DNA from: Selaginella moellendorffii
Taxonomy: Eukaryota > Streptophyta > Lycopodiopsida > Selaginellales > Selaginellaceae
Assembly: GCF_000143415.4 (NCBI RefSeq)
Contig: NW_003314269.1
Span: 807,246-871,245 of the forward strand
Direction of reading: 5' to 3'
Length of the DNA stretch: 64,000 nucleotides
How positions within the stretch are numbered: the stretch's first letter is position 1; each line of letters opens with the position of its first letter. The notes under the pieces are model-generated. The model was not told the origin of the DNA and did not search any database. It saw nothing but the letters and a program-made list of their open reading frames with translations. Below are positions 55,083-64,000 of the stretch, one piece after another. A program made the translations under genes and the position numbers.

Positions 55083-57241
55083 CTATTGCTGGATGTAGAG
55101 CTCCTGCTTGGAGATGAAAAAGGAGCCTTGCTGCTCGGCCGGCTCCATCACAAACTGCTCGCTAAACGTTCCCATCTGGCGCCTCTGGACGTCCAAGGAC
55201 GGACTGGCCAGGAGTCCTTCCACTTGGATGCCGTCGCTGGTCGGAATGAAGTGGCTCCCCAGCACGAAGGCCCCGGACACCCGGATCACAATGCCCCGCT
55301 TGGAGTACGCGCAGCACTGCAAGTTCTCCACGACGTGGACGAGCCTCTCCTCGGCTCGCTCCCCGGCCAGCATGTTGCGGATGTCCGTCAGTGTCGTGAA
55401 CACTTGGTCCAAACCGCAGACGGTTTGGTTCGCGAACCTGCGTGAGGAGGGAATTAAAGGAGACTGGCAGATGAGAAAAGCAAACTCACGAGAAAGTCGA
55501 GTTTTGGCGGTAGAAAGTCTTCATGTGATGCCATAGCGAGTCAGGACCGTCAAACAGCATGTAGTAATGGACCGTAAGCATCTGCAGCGTCTCAATGATC
55601 AGTACCGAGTTGCGAAAGTGAAGTGAGAGAGAAAATAAAACATCTTACATCAGACAGGTCTTTCAACCGCTCAGTTGGATCGAAGACACTGTGCACAAAA
55701 CCAGCCAAGTCAACATCTGCGTTCTCGTACTTCTTAATAAATGGGTGTTGTAAAAGCTGCAGCAGAAACGAACATGTAAAACTGGGGACCTCTGGGAACC
55801 GAAATAAATTCTAACCTGTTCTGCTGTTGGCCTTGTATCGGCATCTTTTCGTAGGCATGCTTCCACAAACGACCGAAACTCGCAGGAGAATCTGTCCGCA
55901 GGCGGGGCTGGAGACGGATCATACATTACCTGTAAGCAACTTACACGAATCAGAACATACAGGAGAATAGTGACGGGTACAAGGATAAAAACCTTACTTG
56001 AAGCATCAGATTCACAGGGCCCTTGCTTGCGTTGTAAGGGAACTCTCCAGTACCACACTCCAGCAACGCAAGTCCCAGACTCCAGATATCCGCCGGGTAC
56101 GAGTAGCACTCGTTGTTGATTCTCTCTGGAGACATGTAAGTCACCGTGCCGACAAACGTGGCACACTGCCAAGCAAAGTGAAAATTAAGCAGGCTTGAGC
56201 TTGGTCACTAAGATGCGAACGCATACCATGGCAATGGAGTTGTCAAGGCCAGCACTGATCCCAAAATCTGTGATTTTCGGCTCACCTATCAGATTGATTA
56301 GAAGGTTTGCAGGTTTAATGTCTCGGTGAACTAGATGTCTTACTCCGTGAAGAAACTGCAAGCCCTGGAAAATAACACACAACTTTCGTGACTGATTGCG
56401 AGCACGCGAAAAAGCGAACCTTACCGTAAAGGTGAGACTTTACCTGTAAAACTTTTCGTGTGATGACCGACAGAATCGGCTCAGGAATGAACTTCTTGTT
56501 TCGCACGATATCCGCAAGTGATCCGCCATCCATGTACTCCAACGCTATGCTAATCTGTCCGCTATCAGGCGAATAAAACGCCCCGTAAAACTCTACAAGG
56601 CCTTTCGCCATGGGCGCTTCGCACAGTGTCCGAATCTCGTTTAGCAACTGTTGACGTTTTTCCTGAATCAAACGCAAAGAGAGAAGCCAAAGAAAAAAAG
56701 ATCATCACCATCTCGAAGAAGAAAAAGGAACTTGGAAAGCAAACCTTCTCAAAGACGTTGATCTTCTTGAGGGCGAGAATCCGATGCGTTGGAATATGAA
56801 TAGCCTTGCGAACGACGCTGCTAGCTCCCCATCCAATTGCTCCAAAAACGCACATTTCATTGGACGCGCATTGATAAGTTCTCTCCTTGTCGTCTTTGTC
56901 GTCTCCACCGGCAGAGCTCTTCTTCTGGAGGCCCAGCTGATTGATATTATACTCGCCACAAGATCTGCTCAGAAGATTCAAGGTCCCTCCATCCGTGACC
57001 TGTGCCGCCAGCAAGCTGAATTAGCACCGACAACCAAGGGAATTCCCAAGATCGATCACACAGAGACGAAACCCTAGAGATTTCCAGAGCGCCCGCTCTG
57101 GAAACCCCGGGCATTCGATCCAGGGGGGCGAAATTTCCAATTCTCTTGATCGACACTCACCTTGTAGGACGCCGAGGCATCAATCGACATGTCTGGCCGC
57201 ATGTTGATGAGCGGCATCAGCTTCTTCTTCATCTGATCCAT
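55083..57241 (-). CDS. MKK3: MAP kinase kinase with NTF2 domain
   Basis: Plant group-B MAPKK; the only MAPKK type with a C-terminal NTF2-like domain. Nine exons: 57161-57241, 56745-56999, 56444-56662, 56227-56364, 55998-56165, 55816-55929, 55649-55756, 55490-55581, 55083-55437; all phases agree, 509 residues. Kinase motifs: [14 protein letters not shown] (Gly loop), [29 protein letters not shown], the plant activation-loop pattern SIAMCATFVGT, and MSPERI. The NTF2 part runs from [16 protein letters not shown] to SKQELYIQQ. It phosphorylates MAPKs in stress, ABA, jasmonate or light signalling in flowering plants; role here is inferred. ATG lies 169 bp from the divergent 57.4-kb gene. Confidence 0.95.
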
Positions 57242-57410
57242 GGTGATCGATCCCAGGCGATCGAGGACGGCCCGCCGCGCCCTACATAAGCCCCCAAAGA
57301 GAAAAAAACGCACACACAAGAAAATTAAAAGGCACCAAATGGGCAACAAAGCCCGGTAGTTAGGGCAGTGGGCATTTTTAGGGTTCTTCGCGTAGGGTTT
57401 TACGAGCGAG
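57242..57410. promoter_or_regulatory. Bidirectional promoter region with telo-box-like motifs
   Basis: 169 bp between divergent start codons. It contains TTTTAGGGTT and GTAGGGTTTTACG (57376-57402), telo-box type, close to the plus-strand gene. Confidence 0.5.
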
Positions 57411-58222
57411 ATGGGCAAGGCGACGTTCATGAAGGGGAAAATGCTGGCCAAGGCGCTGCAGGCCGTGGAGGCGGGATGGATCCCCGAGCAGGTCTGGATG
57501 AAGGCCGCGCGCAGGTTAGAAATCAAATCGAATGATCGACCGGCATTTTGATCCTGGATTGATTGGATTTATCCAGAATGCAAGAAGAGCCTCTGGTGAC
57601 CAAGAAGACGAAGAAGGAGCGGCAGCCAGAGGATGCGTTTATAGAATCGTTCCTCACGCGGCATCCAGAGTCGGAATTTATAGCTCTCGAGTAAGTGACT
57701 TCTCTTCCTTGCTAGCTGTGACGATCACTCTCTTCCTCCCAGCGTTACTTCTAGCGATCACCCCGCGTCTCTCTTTGCTTCCCGGCAGATGGAAGTGATG
57801 AAGGCATTCGGATTGAAGAGGAATCCATGGCACAAGCGGCTGGCTCGCGAAATTGTCGAAGTGAGCTCTCAATTTCCATCTTTGACACGAGTTTTTGATC
57901 GATCTTGATGTCGCAACAGGCCGAATTGACGCTCCAGGAGAGGCTGCGCGATCAATGCCTGAGCGAGGAGAGGATCAAAGCGTTCCAAGAAGGGCGGAGG
58001 GGTCCTCCCGTGAAGAAAACCGCGCTCCAAAAGGCCCACGAGGAGGCACTGCGCCATCACCTCGCCGGCATGAAGAAGATGAAGCGCCAATACGAGGCTG
58101 GCTCGGTGGATTGCACGATCCCATTCAAGGACGCGTTCGCAGAGGCTAAAAGATGGGACGAGCGCGACCAAGGTGGAATGTGGAGTGATGCTTTCTCCCA
58201 AGGCCCGGGAAGGAGAATCTGA
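57411..58222 (+). CDS. Conserved-looking protein of unknown function
   Basis: Four exons: 57411-57514, 57577-57690, 57755-57860, 57920-58222, giving 208 residues (MGKATFMKGKMLAKALQAVE ... DAFSQGPGRRI). The acceptor of intron 2 was chosen at CTTCTAG (57754) because the more obvious GGCAG one breaks the frame. The protein is highly charged, rich in Lys, Arg and Glu, helical, with no signal peptide or membrane segment. I recognise no domain; organellar ribosome or RNA-associated proteins have similar composition, but that is not evidence of function. Confidence 0.7.
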
Positions 58223-59089
58223 GCAAAGTACTGGGAGGATATTCTTGCAAACCCGCACGAATATGCCGCTTATGTTTTAAAATTGGCGGGGAAGAAGGAG
58301 CAAGCTATAGTAAGGGGTCTAGTAAATGGAAGCGTAGTAAATTTGACGAGCTAGCTACGCTCGGTGTTGCATTGATCGAAGGACAGCCCGATGCGGGGTA
58401 TATCCCTACATCCACTAGGCAATTAACCGTCCACTTTTTTACCACGCCGGCAGTAGTTACTAACTGTAAATGAGCTCCGCAGAATCTTCGCCGCCGGCCG
58501 TAGTTACCGAGTTGGCGTCACTTTCCCCTCCGCACGAGCTTTGGCCTTTTCAATTCATCCGGGCCGTTGGTAACGAGAAAATCAGCGGCTGGGGGGCTGC
58601 CAAGGTGGCCTGCGAGTCTGGCCGATGGATTCGTGGGCCATCGACGGACAAGAAGGCTCCACAGCTGATGAGAAAGTGTTTTTATGTTGTCTGGCGCCCT
58701 CGTGTGCTCAAGAACCCTAGCTCATTTCCACAAGCAGTAGAAGCATGTGTGGTGGGGGAATGATTGGAGAAAGCGTCTGAGTCTGGAGCGTGCGCAGTGA
58801 TTTTGATAGCGCTGTTGCCCTATCACTGGATTGGCGATCGATCCACGCCGGCGCGCGATCGGCCTGCATTCTCCGGTGATCCGGAGGTCCGAGCGCTTTC
58901 GATCGCGTCTCCCTCCGGCATTCCTTTCTCCGGCGAGCATTGGCAGGGGAGAGAAAAGAATGGCCGTTCTTGATTCCAGGAGGGAGCTTGATTCAGCTCT
59001 TGCACCGTGGGAAATGCTGTGAATGCGGGCGGCCAGGCAAGAGCTATTGCATGCTGGAATCCGTGAAATATCTAGTGATAGATCGATCG
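58223..59089. other. Intergenic stretch with one unassigned ORF
   Basis: A 98-codon plus-strand ORF at 58470-58763 (MSSAESSPPAVVTELASL, then MRKCFYVVWRPRVLKNP) has reasonable composition but no known motif. Nothing else is supported. Confidence 0.35.
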
Positions 59090-59743
59090 ATGCCGCGTCT
59101 CGTTTGGATCCAAGCCGTTCTTGTGTTTCTCCTGATCATTCAGCTATCCAGCGCTGACGAATCTCCACCAGGTATGGATATTTTTTTCCTTGTCGGTGCC
59201 ATTTCAATCGATCAAACTTCTATTGTGTAGAATTGCTGGAAATATCTCTAAGGAACTCAACAGTCGCGGAGTCTGTGAGTTGGAGCCGACGCCTCCTCGC
59301 AAGCCAGCTCTATAGCAGGAAACGAAGAAATCTCGGCACTAGTAAGCAAGCGTTCTCTACTCAGCTTTCACACTTTGGCAAAAACACTCAGCAATAACTT
59401 TCCTTCTCTAGATCGCATCTCAGACGAGTGTACCAAGTCGGACATCAGTGTCTTTCAAGGCCGCTCCAGTCCGCTCCCCAATGGCATCCCAACTTACAGC
59501 GTCCAGATCATCAATCTCTGCGTGGTGGGCTGCCCCTTGTCCAACATCCACATTGCTTGCGGCTGGTTCGCGTCCGCCAAGCTCGTCAATCCCAAGATCT
59601 TCAAGAGGGTCGGCTACAACGACTGCATCGTTAACGATGGTAAAGCCATCAGTGGAGGTGAGAGTATCTTTTTCCACTACGCGAATTCCTTCCAGTATCC
59701 TTTGAGAGTCCAGTCTGCGGTGTCGTGTTCTTCCGGTGTCTAG
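59090..59743 (+). CDS. TPD1-like secreted protein precursor
   Basis: Three exons: 59090-59171, 59231-59341, 59412-59743, in phase, 174 residues. Signal peptide MPRLVWIQAVLVFLLIIQLSSA, a variable basic linker (SRRLLASQLYSRKRRN, a possible cleavage site), then the TPD1 domain with its conserved cysteines: ECTKSDISVFQG, LPNGIPTYSVQIINLCVVGC, HIACGWFASAKLVNP, VGYNDCIVNDGKAISGG and HYANSFQYPLRV. In angiosperms TPD1 is the ligand of the LRR kinase EMS1 in tapetum fate. In a lycophyte the role is unknown. An in-frame upstream ATG at 59051 would mask the signal peptide. Confidence 0.9.
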
Positions 59744-61523
59744 GATGAGAGGGGGGAAATGTTCGGTATCACTTACGATCGGGCCACAGTTTTTTACATG
59801 GGTTATACATATATGTATAGCTGCTTCCAGCTCCAGTTTAACAGGTCCTGGGGATTTCATAGTACTGATGAGAGGCCTGCTGTTACAGATCCAGCAGGTT
59901 CTAAAGCGGGAATTGTAAGTAGAGGCTACGTTCTCGTGGCCGAAACGATGAGTTTATAAAAGGCTTCGGAGAGACTTTTCAAGCCGAGGTATTTTTCCAT
60001 GTTCTTCGTTGAGCTTCGTGTTCGTTTTGTCATGCGTTGTCTTGTCTTGTGTGTTGTCGGTTTGTGTTTGGCTTTATTTTCTGCTATAAACCATACTTTC
60101 GGTTTATTTTCTAGTGTATAAAAAGACTAAGTTAGATGACTCTAAGCTGGAGTGGCAGTAGATCTAACGAGTATTTTAGTATAGGCCTTCTGGCAGCAGC
60201 AGCCGCATATTTGCGAGAATGCCTTGCCTTGTGCTTTGGGAATTGGTTCCACTTAACTTTCAATCATTTGACATTCCCGGAGGGTGTCCTTGTTGTGCCA
60301 GCCGAGGCGAGTGTTACTACTTCTTTACGCAGTTGAGCTGTCCGGACAGATGGTGGACGTCGCAGCTAAGGCGAGGTTCGTCCGGATTCAAATGGTGGAG
60401 CGAACCCGAGCTCTGGTTCGTTTGAGATTCGCATTGAATGAGCTTTGCTCGAAAATTTTGGGAGCTTAGTGAAAAGGTACTCTTATCTACACTTTAGCTC
60501 CTTTGAAACTTTCTTACGTTTTTGAGACTCTGTGGCAGCAAGCAAGGAATATGAACGAGAGAGCTGTGAACGTCGGATATGTACTTGTCACCAAGTTATA
60601 CGATATGGATATGGATCTCTCCAGCGAAGTACTTCCTTGACCGTGTTAAGAGCGCGGCTTGACTCTCGGCTCAGCTGGTTCCTGTTCCCATCCAGGTACA
60701 GGAAAGCTCCGTTTAATTCTATCGTGATTGCTAAGCATGGTGGTGCTGTAAGGTCCATCGGCATCTCGCCCACGCGGTTAGTTTGCTGCTGTTACTTCGA
60801 GCGTGTCTATCAAAGTTGCTAGTGGCTTGAGGCAAGGATGCGACGACGAGGATGCACGTAGGAGTACCGGACATATGGCGAGTTATAGTAAGTCGTCTGT
60901 TCAGGCAAGAAGCTGCGTTTACTGGCTAATCTTCCTCTCTCACACTATCTCTTTCTCTTTTCAAACAGGCTGAAGTGCGACCGCCTTTAACTTATCCTGT
61001 GGAAATGGATAGCTCGCAGCACCGCCAAGACTGCGAAGGTGTTGAAAAAGAGAAAGAGATTGGGGAGAGAGAAAGAGGAGGTAAGTCAGTACACAAGGTG
61101 AGCTGAGGATGGCAAAGTCGTGTTGATCGCTCCCTGCAAGTTGCTTGAATTTGCGTTCCAATCCAGTGCCTTACCTGACTGATTGAAACATTGTATTCGT
61201 TCATGCTAACTCGACTGCGACTGACAATCGCTTCCTTTATTTTCAAAGATTTGGAAGCGTATCTTGCGGGGGAGCTCTGAAAACTCCCAGCTCGACTACG
61301 GCGTTGCGTGCTTGTTTGCATGCTCGTAAGCCCCATTCTCCTGTTTTGTTTCTCTTGATTTTTTCTTTTCGTGGAGCCATCACTTTCTCTTCTTTTAATG
61401 TTCTTCAGCATCCAGGATCGCCTAACTTTGACACGGTAAAGCTCCGCGAAGGTTGCGTGTTCGATCCTCAAGGGAGAGGGTTTTTAGGTTTTTTAGGTCT
61501 CCATTTTCTTCCCAGCTGCGACG
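59744..61523. other. Intergenic stretch without supported gene
   Basis: Several short ORFs, none convincing. Around 60275-60350 one frame reads GGCPCCASRGECYYFFTQLSC, a cysteine-rich string without start or signal peptide. A TTTTTAGGTTTTTTAGG telo-like motif lies at about 61481-61498, shortly before the SDIR1-type gene. Confidence 0.4.
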
Positions 61524-62640
61524 ATGAGCTTCGTCTTCCGGGGGACGAGAGCCGACATCGAGAGCGGGTTCCACGATTTCATACCCGAGCGGCGAGCGGT
61601 GGTAAGCGCCAATTCTCCCAAAGTTACAGTTACACTAAATTGTTTTGCCTGCTCCAGAGGTTCCATGGCGGGGGAAGGCCGCTCAACACGAATCCTGTCA
61701 TTATTTTCATCACAAGTAAGAGATTCCATACTTGAAGCTTTCGTGTTGACGGTGGCTTTCTCCAGTGTTCTTGCTGTTCATGGTTCTCAATTCCCAGCCG
61801 GTGTCTCCAAACTTCCTGGTATGGCTAGAAAAATGGATTCTTTCTTTTGGAAGCGAAGCTATACGATCACGATTCTTCTCTGCAGTTATGGTTTGGCATG
61901 GCCGTTTTTCTCATAACCACAAGCATCCGGATGTACGCAATGTGCCAGCAAATCCAAGCCCATGCAAACGCCGCGGCTGTGGCAGCGACGGCAAACGGGC
62001 TGATTGGTCACACCGAGCTTCGTCTGAGGATGCCGCCCATCGCCTTTGCAACCAGGGGCCGGCTTCACGGCCTACGCTTGCAGCTTGCGCTCCTCGATCG
62101 GGAGTTTGACGAACTTGGTTTGTAACTTTGCTTCCGCTCTTCTCTCACCTCGTTCGTTCCAACAGATTACGATGCCTTGCGGGCTCTGGATCCAGATAAT
62201 CCTCCCGGCGTGCCGGCGTTGAGCGAGGCAGAGATAAACTCGCTCCCCGTTCACAAGTACAAACCACAAAAGAGGTGACTTCTTTGTTTCTCTGTTTCTT
62301 CCTTTCCCATAACATGTTCACGTTGTGTGTTTGAAGCCAACAAGGAAGCTCTCAGCAGCATCAGCCACAGGCATCTTCTGATCCAAACAAGGGATCTCCT
62401 TCTTCTTCGTTGGGCGAGAAGCTAGAGGAGCTCACTTGTAGCGTCTGCCTGGAGCAAGTTATGGAAGGGGAGATTGTTAGAACTCTCCCGTGCTTACACC
62501 AGGTTCTACTCTAGGCTTGCTTGCCATTTCCATCACTGACGCTTTGACTCTTCCAGTTTCATCCGCATTGCATCGATCAGTGGCTGAGACAGCAGGCCAC
62601 TTGCCCGGTTTGCAAATTTAAGATGTCTACAACGAACTAG
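61524..62640 (+). CDS. SDIR1: RING-H2 E3 ubiquitin ligase, SDIR1 type
   Basis: A membrane-anchored E3 ligase that in Arabidopsis promotes ABA, salt and drought responses. Seven exons: 61524-61601, 61658-61715, 61766-61818, 61886-62117, 62166-62274, 62337-62502, 62557-62640, in phase, 259 residues. N-terminal MSFVFRGTRADIESGFHDF and the hydrophobic segments MFLLFMVLNSQPVSPNFLLW and GMAVFLITTSIRMYA match the family. GHTELRLRMPP, RGRLHGLRLQLALLDREFD and DYDALRALD follow. The RING-H2 is CSVCLEQVMEGEIVRTLPCLHQ (split by intron 6) then FHPHCIDQWLRQQATCPVCKF. All zinc ligands are present. The tail is shorter than in Arabidopsis. Confidence 0.95.
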
Positions 62641-62755
62641 ACAAGATCTCGAGAAGAGAAACTTTCGTACATATTACTTTCATTGTGGATATGGACAAGA
62701 GTGGAGAACAAAACGAAAACAGCAAAACAGCAAATCAAAGGTAGCGTGTTCTAGC

Positions 62756-63484
62756 TCATTCTTTGACTTCAGACGGGAGTAGAGGCTTGGTTCCCATCAT
62801 ATACAGGCGGCCTGCGTTGTCATCTGTGAGTAAACTAATTCGATTTGCTTTCGATTTGCTCCTTACCGTGTTGCCGGATGGAAATCTCTCGCAAGCGCTT
62901 GAAAGTGCCGCTTACCGTGTCCTTGTAGACTCGCGTCTCGATGTTTCCCTCGACGTAGACGTTCATCCTGGGAGAACACACTCGTGAAGAACGAGAAAGA
63001 AAGACAATGTCCTCACCCCTTTTTGATCTGCATGGCAAGGGTGACGAGCGTGGGCTTGAACACGCAGATCCTGTGCCATTGCACGAAGCTACGCTGCGCG
63101 TAAGCTTGGGGGCTCTCTCCCTCGAGCGCTCGTCGGTGGTTCCTCAGGCCTCCAGTTCCCAGAGGAAAGGTGACCACTTCCGCGCCACTGCTGAGAGTTT
63201 TCACAGTGGGTGGCTGCCCGACTTTACCAATCAGAATAGCCTAGCAAGAGAAGAAAAAATGTAAGTTTGATCTAAACGAAAGTTTCGATCGAGCAAGAGC
63301 AATACTAAAGTTTCGATCTACCACGGAGAGACAAAAGTTTCGATCTACCAGGGACAAGCACGGCAGAGAGAAAAGTAGAGCAACGCTAAAGTTTCGATCT
63401 ACCACGGAGAGACAAAAGTTTCGATCTACCAAGAACAAGCACGGCACGGAGAGAGAGATGAAAGTTTCAATCTGCAAGTGCAAC

Positions 63485-63532
<48 letters not shown>

Positions 63533-63898
63533 TGTAGATTCCTGGAGCTATGTCAACGCTGTTTGAAGTAGCAGAGCTTGGCGGGCTCAAGAACTTGTCC
63601 TTGCTACTCATCGTTTCCTCCACGGGCTCCATGCAAAAGGACTTCGCCAAGCCTGGAGAAAGAACTACATGAGAAGAGCGAGGGAAATCGCACCAAACAC
63701 CTTCGGGATGGCACAAGGACCTTGTCAATCCCGCTGCATTGGCGCGCCATCATCGCTAGAACGATCGATTGAGAGGCAAGCACGATTTACAAGGGGCAAA
63801 AGACCCTGAGAACCTGGAGATGGAGCCGGCGATGGCGCCGATAGCCGGGAACGCATCGCTGCTCGCATCGAAGACCTGAGCGCTATCACGGCCATCAT
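62756..63898 (-). CDS. Mitochondrial single-stranded DNA-binding protein
   Basis: Bacterial-type SSB that coats single-stranded mitochondrial DNA. Exons: 63814-63898, 63531-63652, 63017-63240, 62867-62967, 62756-62823, in phase, 199 residues. An Arg/Ser-rich targeting region (MMAVIALRSSMRAAMRSR) is followed by the OB fold: AILIGKVGQPPTVKT, AEVVTFPLGTGG, YAQRSFVQWHRICVF, then MNVYVEGNIETRVYKDT and RLREISIRQH. A short acidic tail is missing. A cassette between exons 1 and 2 (about 63725-63810) is also open but breaks the phase. Intron 2 holds a minisatellite and a (GA)n tract. The gene is convergent with SDIR1, stops 116 bp apart. Confidence 0.9.
63265..63525. repeat. Minisatellite plus (GA)n inside SSB intron 2
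   Basis: About seven copies of AAAGTTTCGATCTACCACGG-like units with variable spacers (63279-63475) are followed by an uninterrupted GA run at 63487-63525. On the SSB sense strand the latter is a CT tract next to the splice donor. The intron (63241-63530) is several times longer than its neighbours because of this insertion. Confidence 0.85.
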
Positions 63899-63912
63899 AA
63901 ACCCTAAACCCT
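63899..63912 (-). promoter_or_regulatory. Double telo-box at the SSB start
   Basis: AAACCCTAAACCCT on the plus strand lies directly before the SSB ATG on the minus strand, the same 14-mer as at the MOC1 start. Confidence 0.75.
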
Positions 63913-64000
63913 CCAAAGAGAATTTACTGTCTCTCTTCTTCCTCCTCCCTCCTACTTCTTCTTCTGGCCTTCTTCTTCTGGCGCTCCAAATCCAAGCGAG

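Noticed and set aside
57000-57160. Extra MKK3 exon in intron 1
   Set aside because: The stretch has an AG near 57073 and an open frame, but direct joining of 57161 to 56999 keeps the phase.
63265-63480. CRISPR-like direct repeats
   Set aside because: Spacers are unequal, repeats degenerate, and the block lies in a spliced intron of a plant gene.
1-64000. tRNA genes or bacterial-type operons
   Set aside because: I found no cloverleaf-like tRNA with A and B boxes, and the genes are spliced, so no operon logic applies.

Overview
The window reads as nuclear DNA of a lycophyte, most likely Selaginella (S. moellendorffii-like). The reasons are many introns of about 40-80 bp, compact genes with head-to-head and tail-to-tail neighbours, a PPR protein built of tandem 31-residue S-type repeats, and intronless LRR receptor genes. 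The species name is an inference from style, not a database match.

Left part (1 to about 20.3 kb): AT-rich and gene-poor. It holds a broken B-lectin reading frame, a palindromic tandem-repeat block, a BAHD acyltransferase pseudogene, an odd tandem-repeat ORF with two decayed copies (one fused to a Copia RT fragment), and an LRR/carrier mosaic. It also holds a complete Cassandra-type TRIM retroelement (5S rRNA-like LTRs, perfect 5-bp target duplication) and a solo LTR of the same family. Much of 13.3-20.4 kb shows nothing recognisable.

Middle part (20.4 to 43.9 kb): an intact PPR gene overlaps tail-to-tail with a plastid dehydroascorbate reductase gene. The latter is paired head-to-head with a small lipid-transfer-type protein gene, and an intact seven-exon mitochondrial carrier follows. 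Then comes a graveyard: a PPR pseudogene, a second copy of the LRR/carrier mosaic, and a kinase-less LRR receptor gene whose promoter region was split by a Copia element. That Copia element (minus strand, TSD AGAAC) contains a second, plus-strand Copia element whose 3' end is a patchwork of its own fragments plus telomere-type repeats. PPR/carrier chimeras and a kinase pseudogene complete the region.

Right part (44 to 64 kb): gene-dense. In order: an LRR receptor kinase; MOC1-type Holliday junction resolvase; a SET-domain methyltransferase starting 14 bp from MOC1; an FPA-like RRM/SPOC protein; MKK3-type MAPKK with NTF2 domain; an unknown 208-residue protein; a TPD1-like secreted peptide precursor; an SDIR1-type RING-H2 ligase; and a mitochondrial SSB. 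Exon structures were assembled by hand from splice signals and family motifs, and most join in frame.

Recurrent themes are telo-box motifs at gene starts (identical in MOC1 and SSB) and repeated DNA-level shuffling of PPR, LRR and carrier fragments. There is also a stress/redox/signalling set (DHAR, SDIR1, MKK3, receptor kinase). No classical novel defence system is visible. The most unusual objects are the telomere-filled retroelement junction, the Cassandra elements, the shared MOC1/SSB start context and the tandem-repeat ORF.
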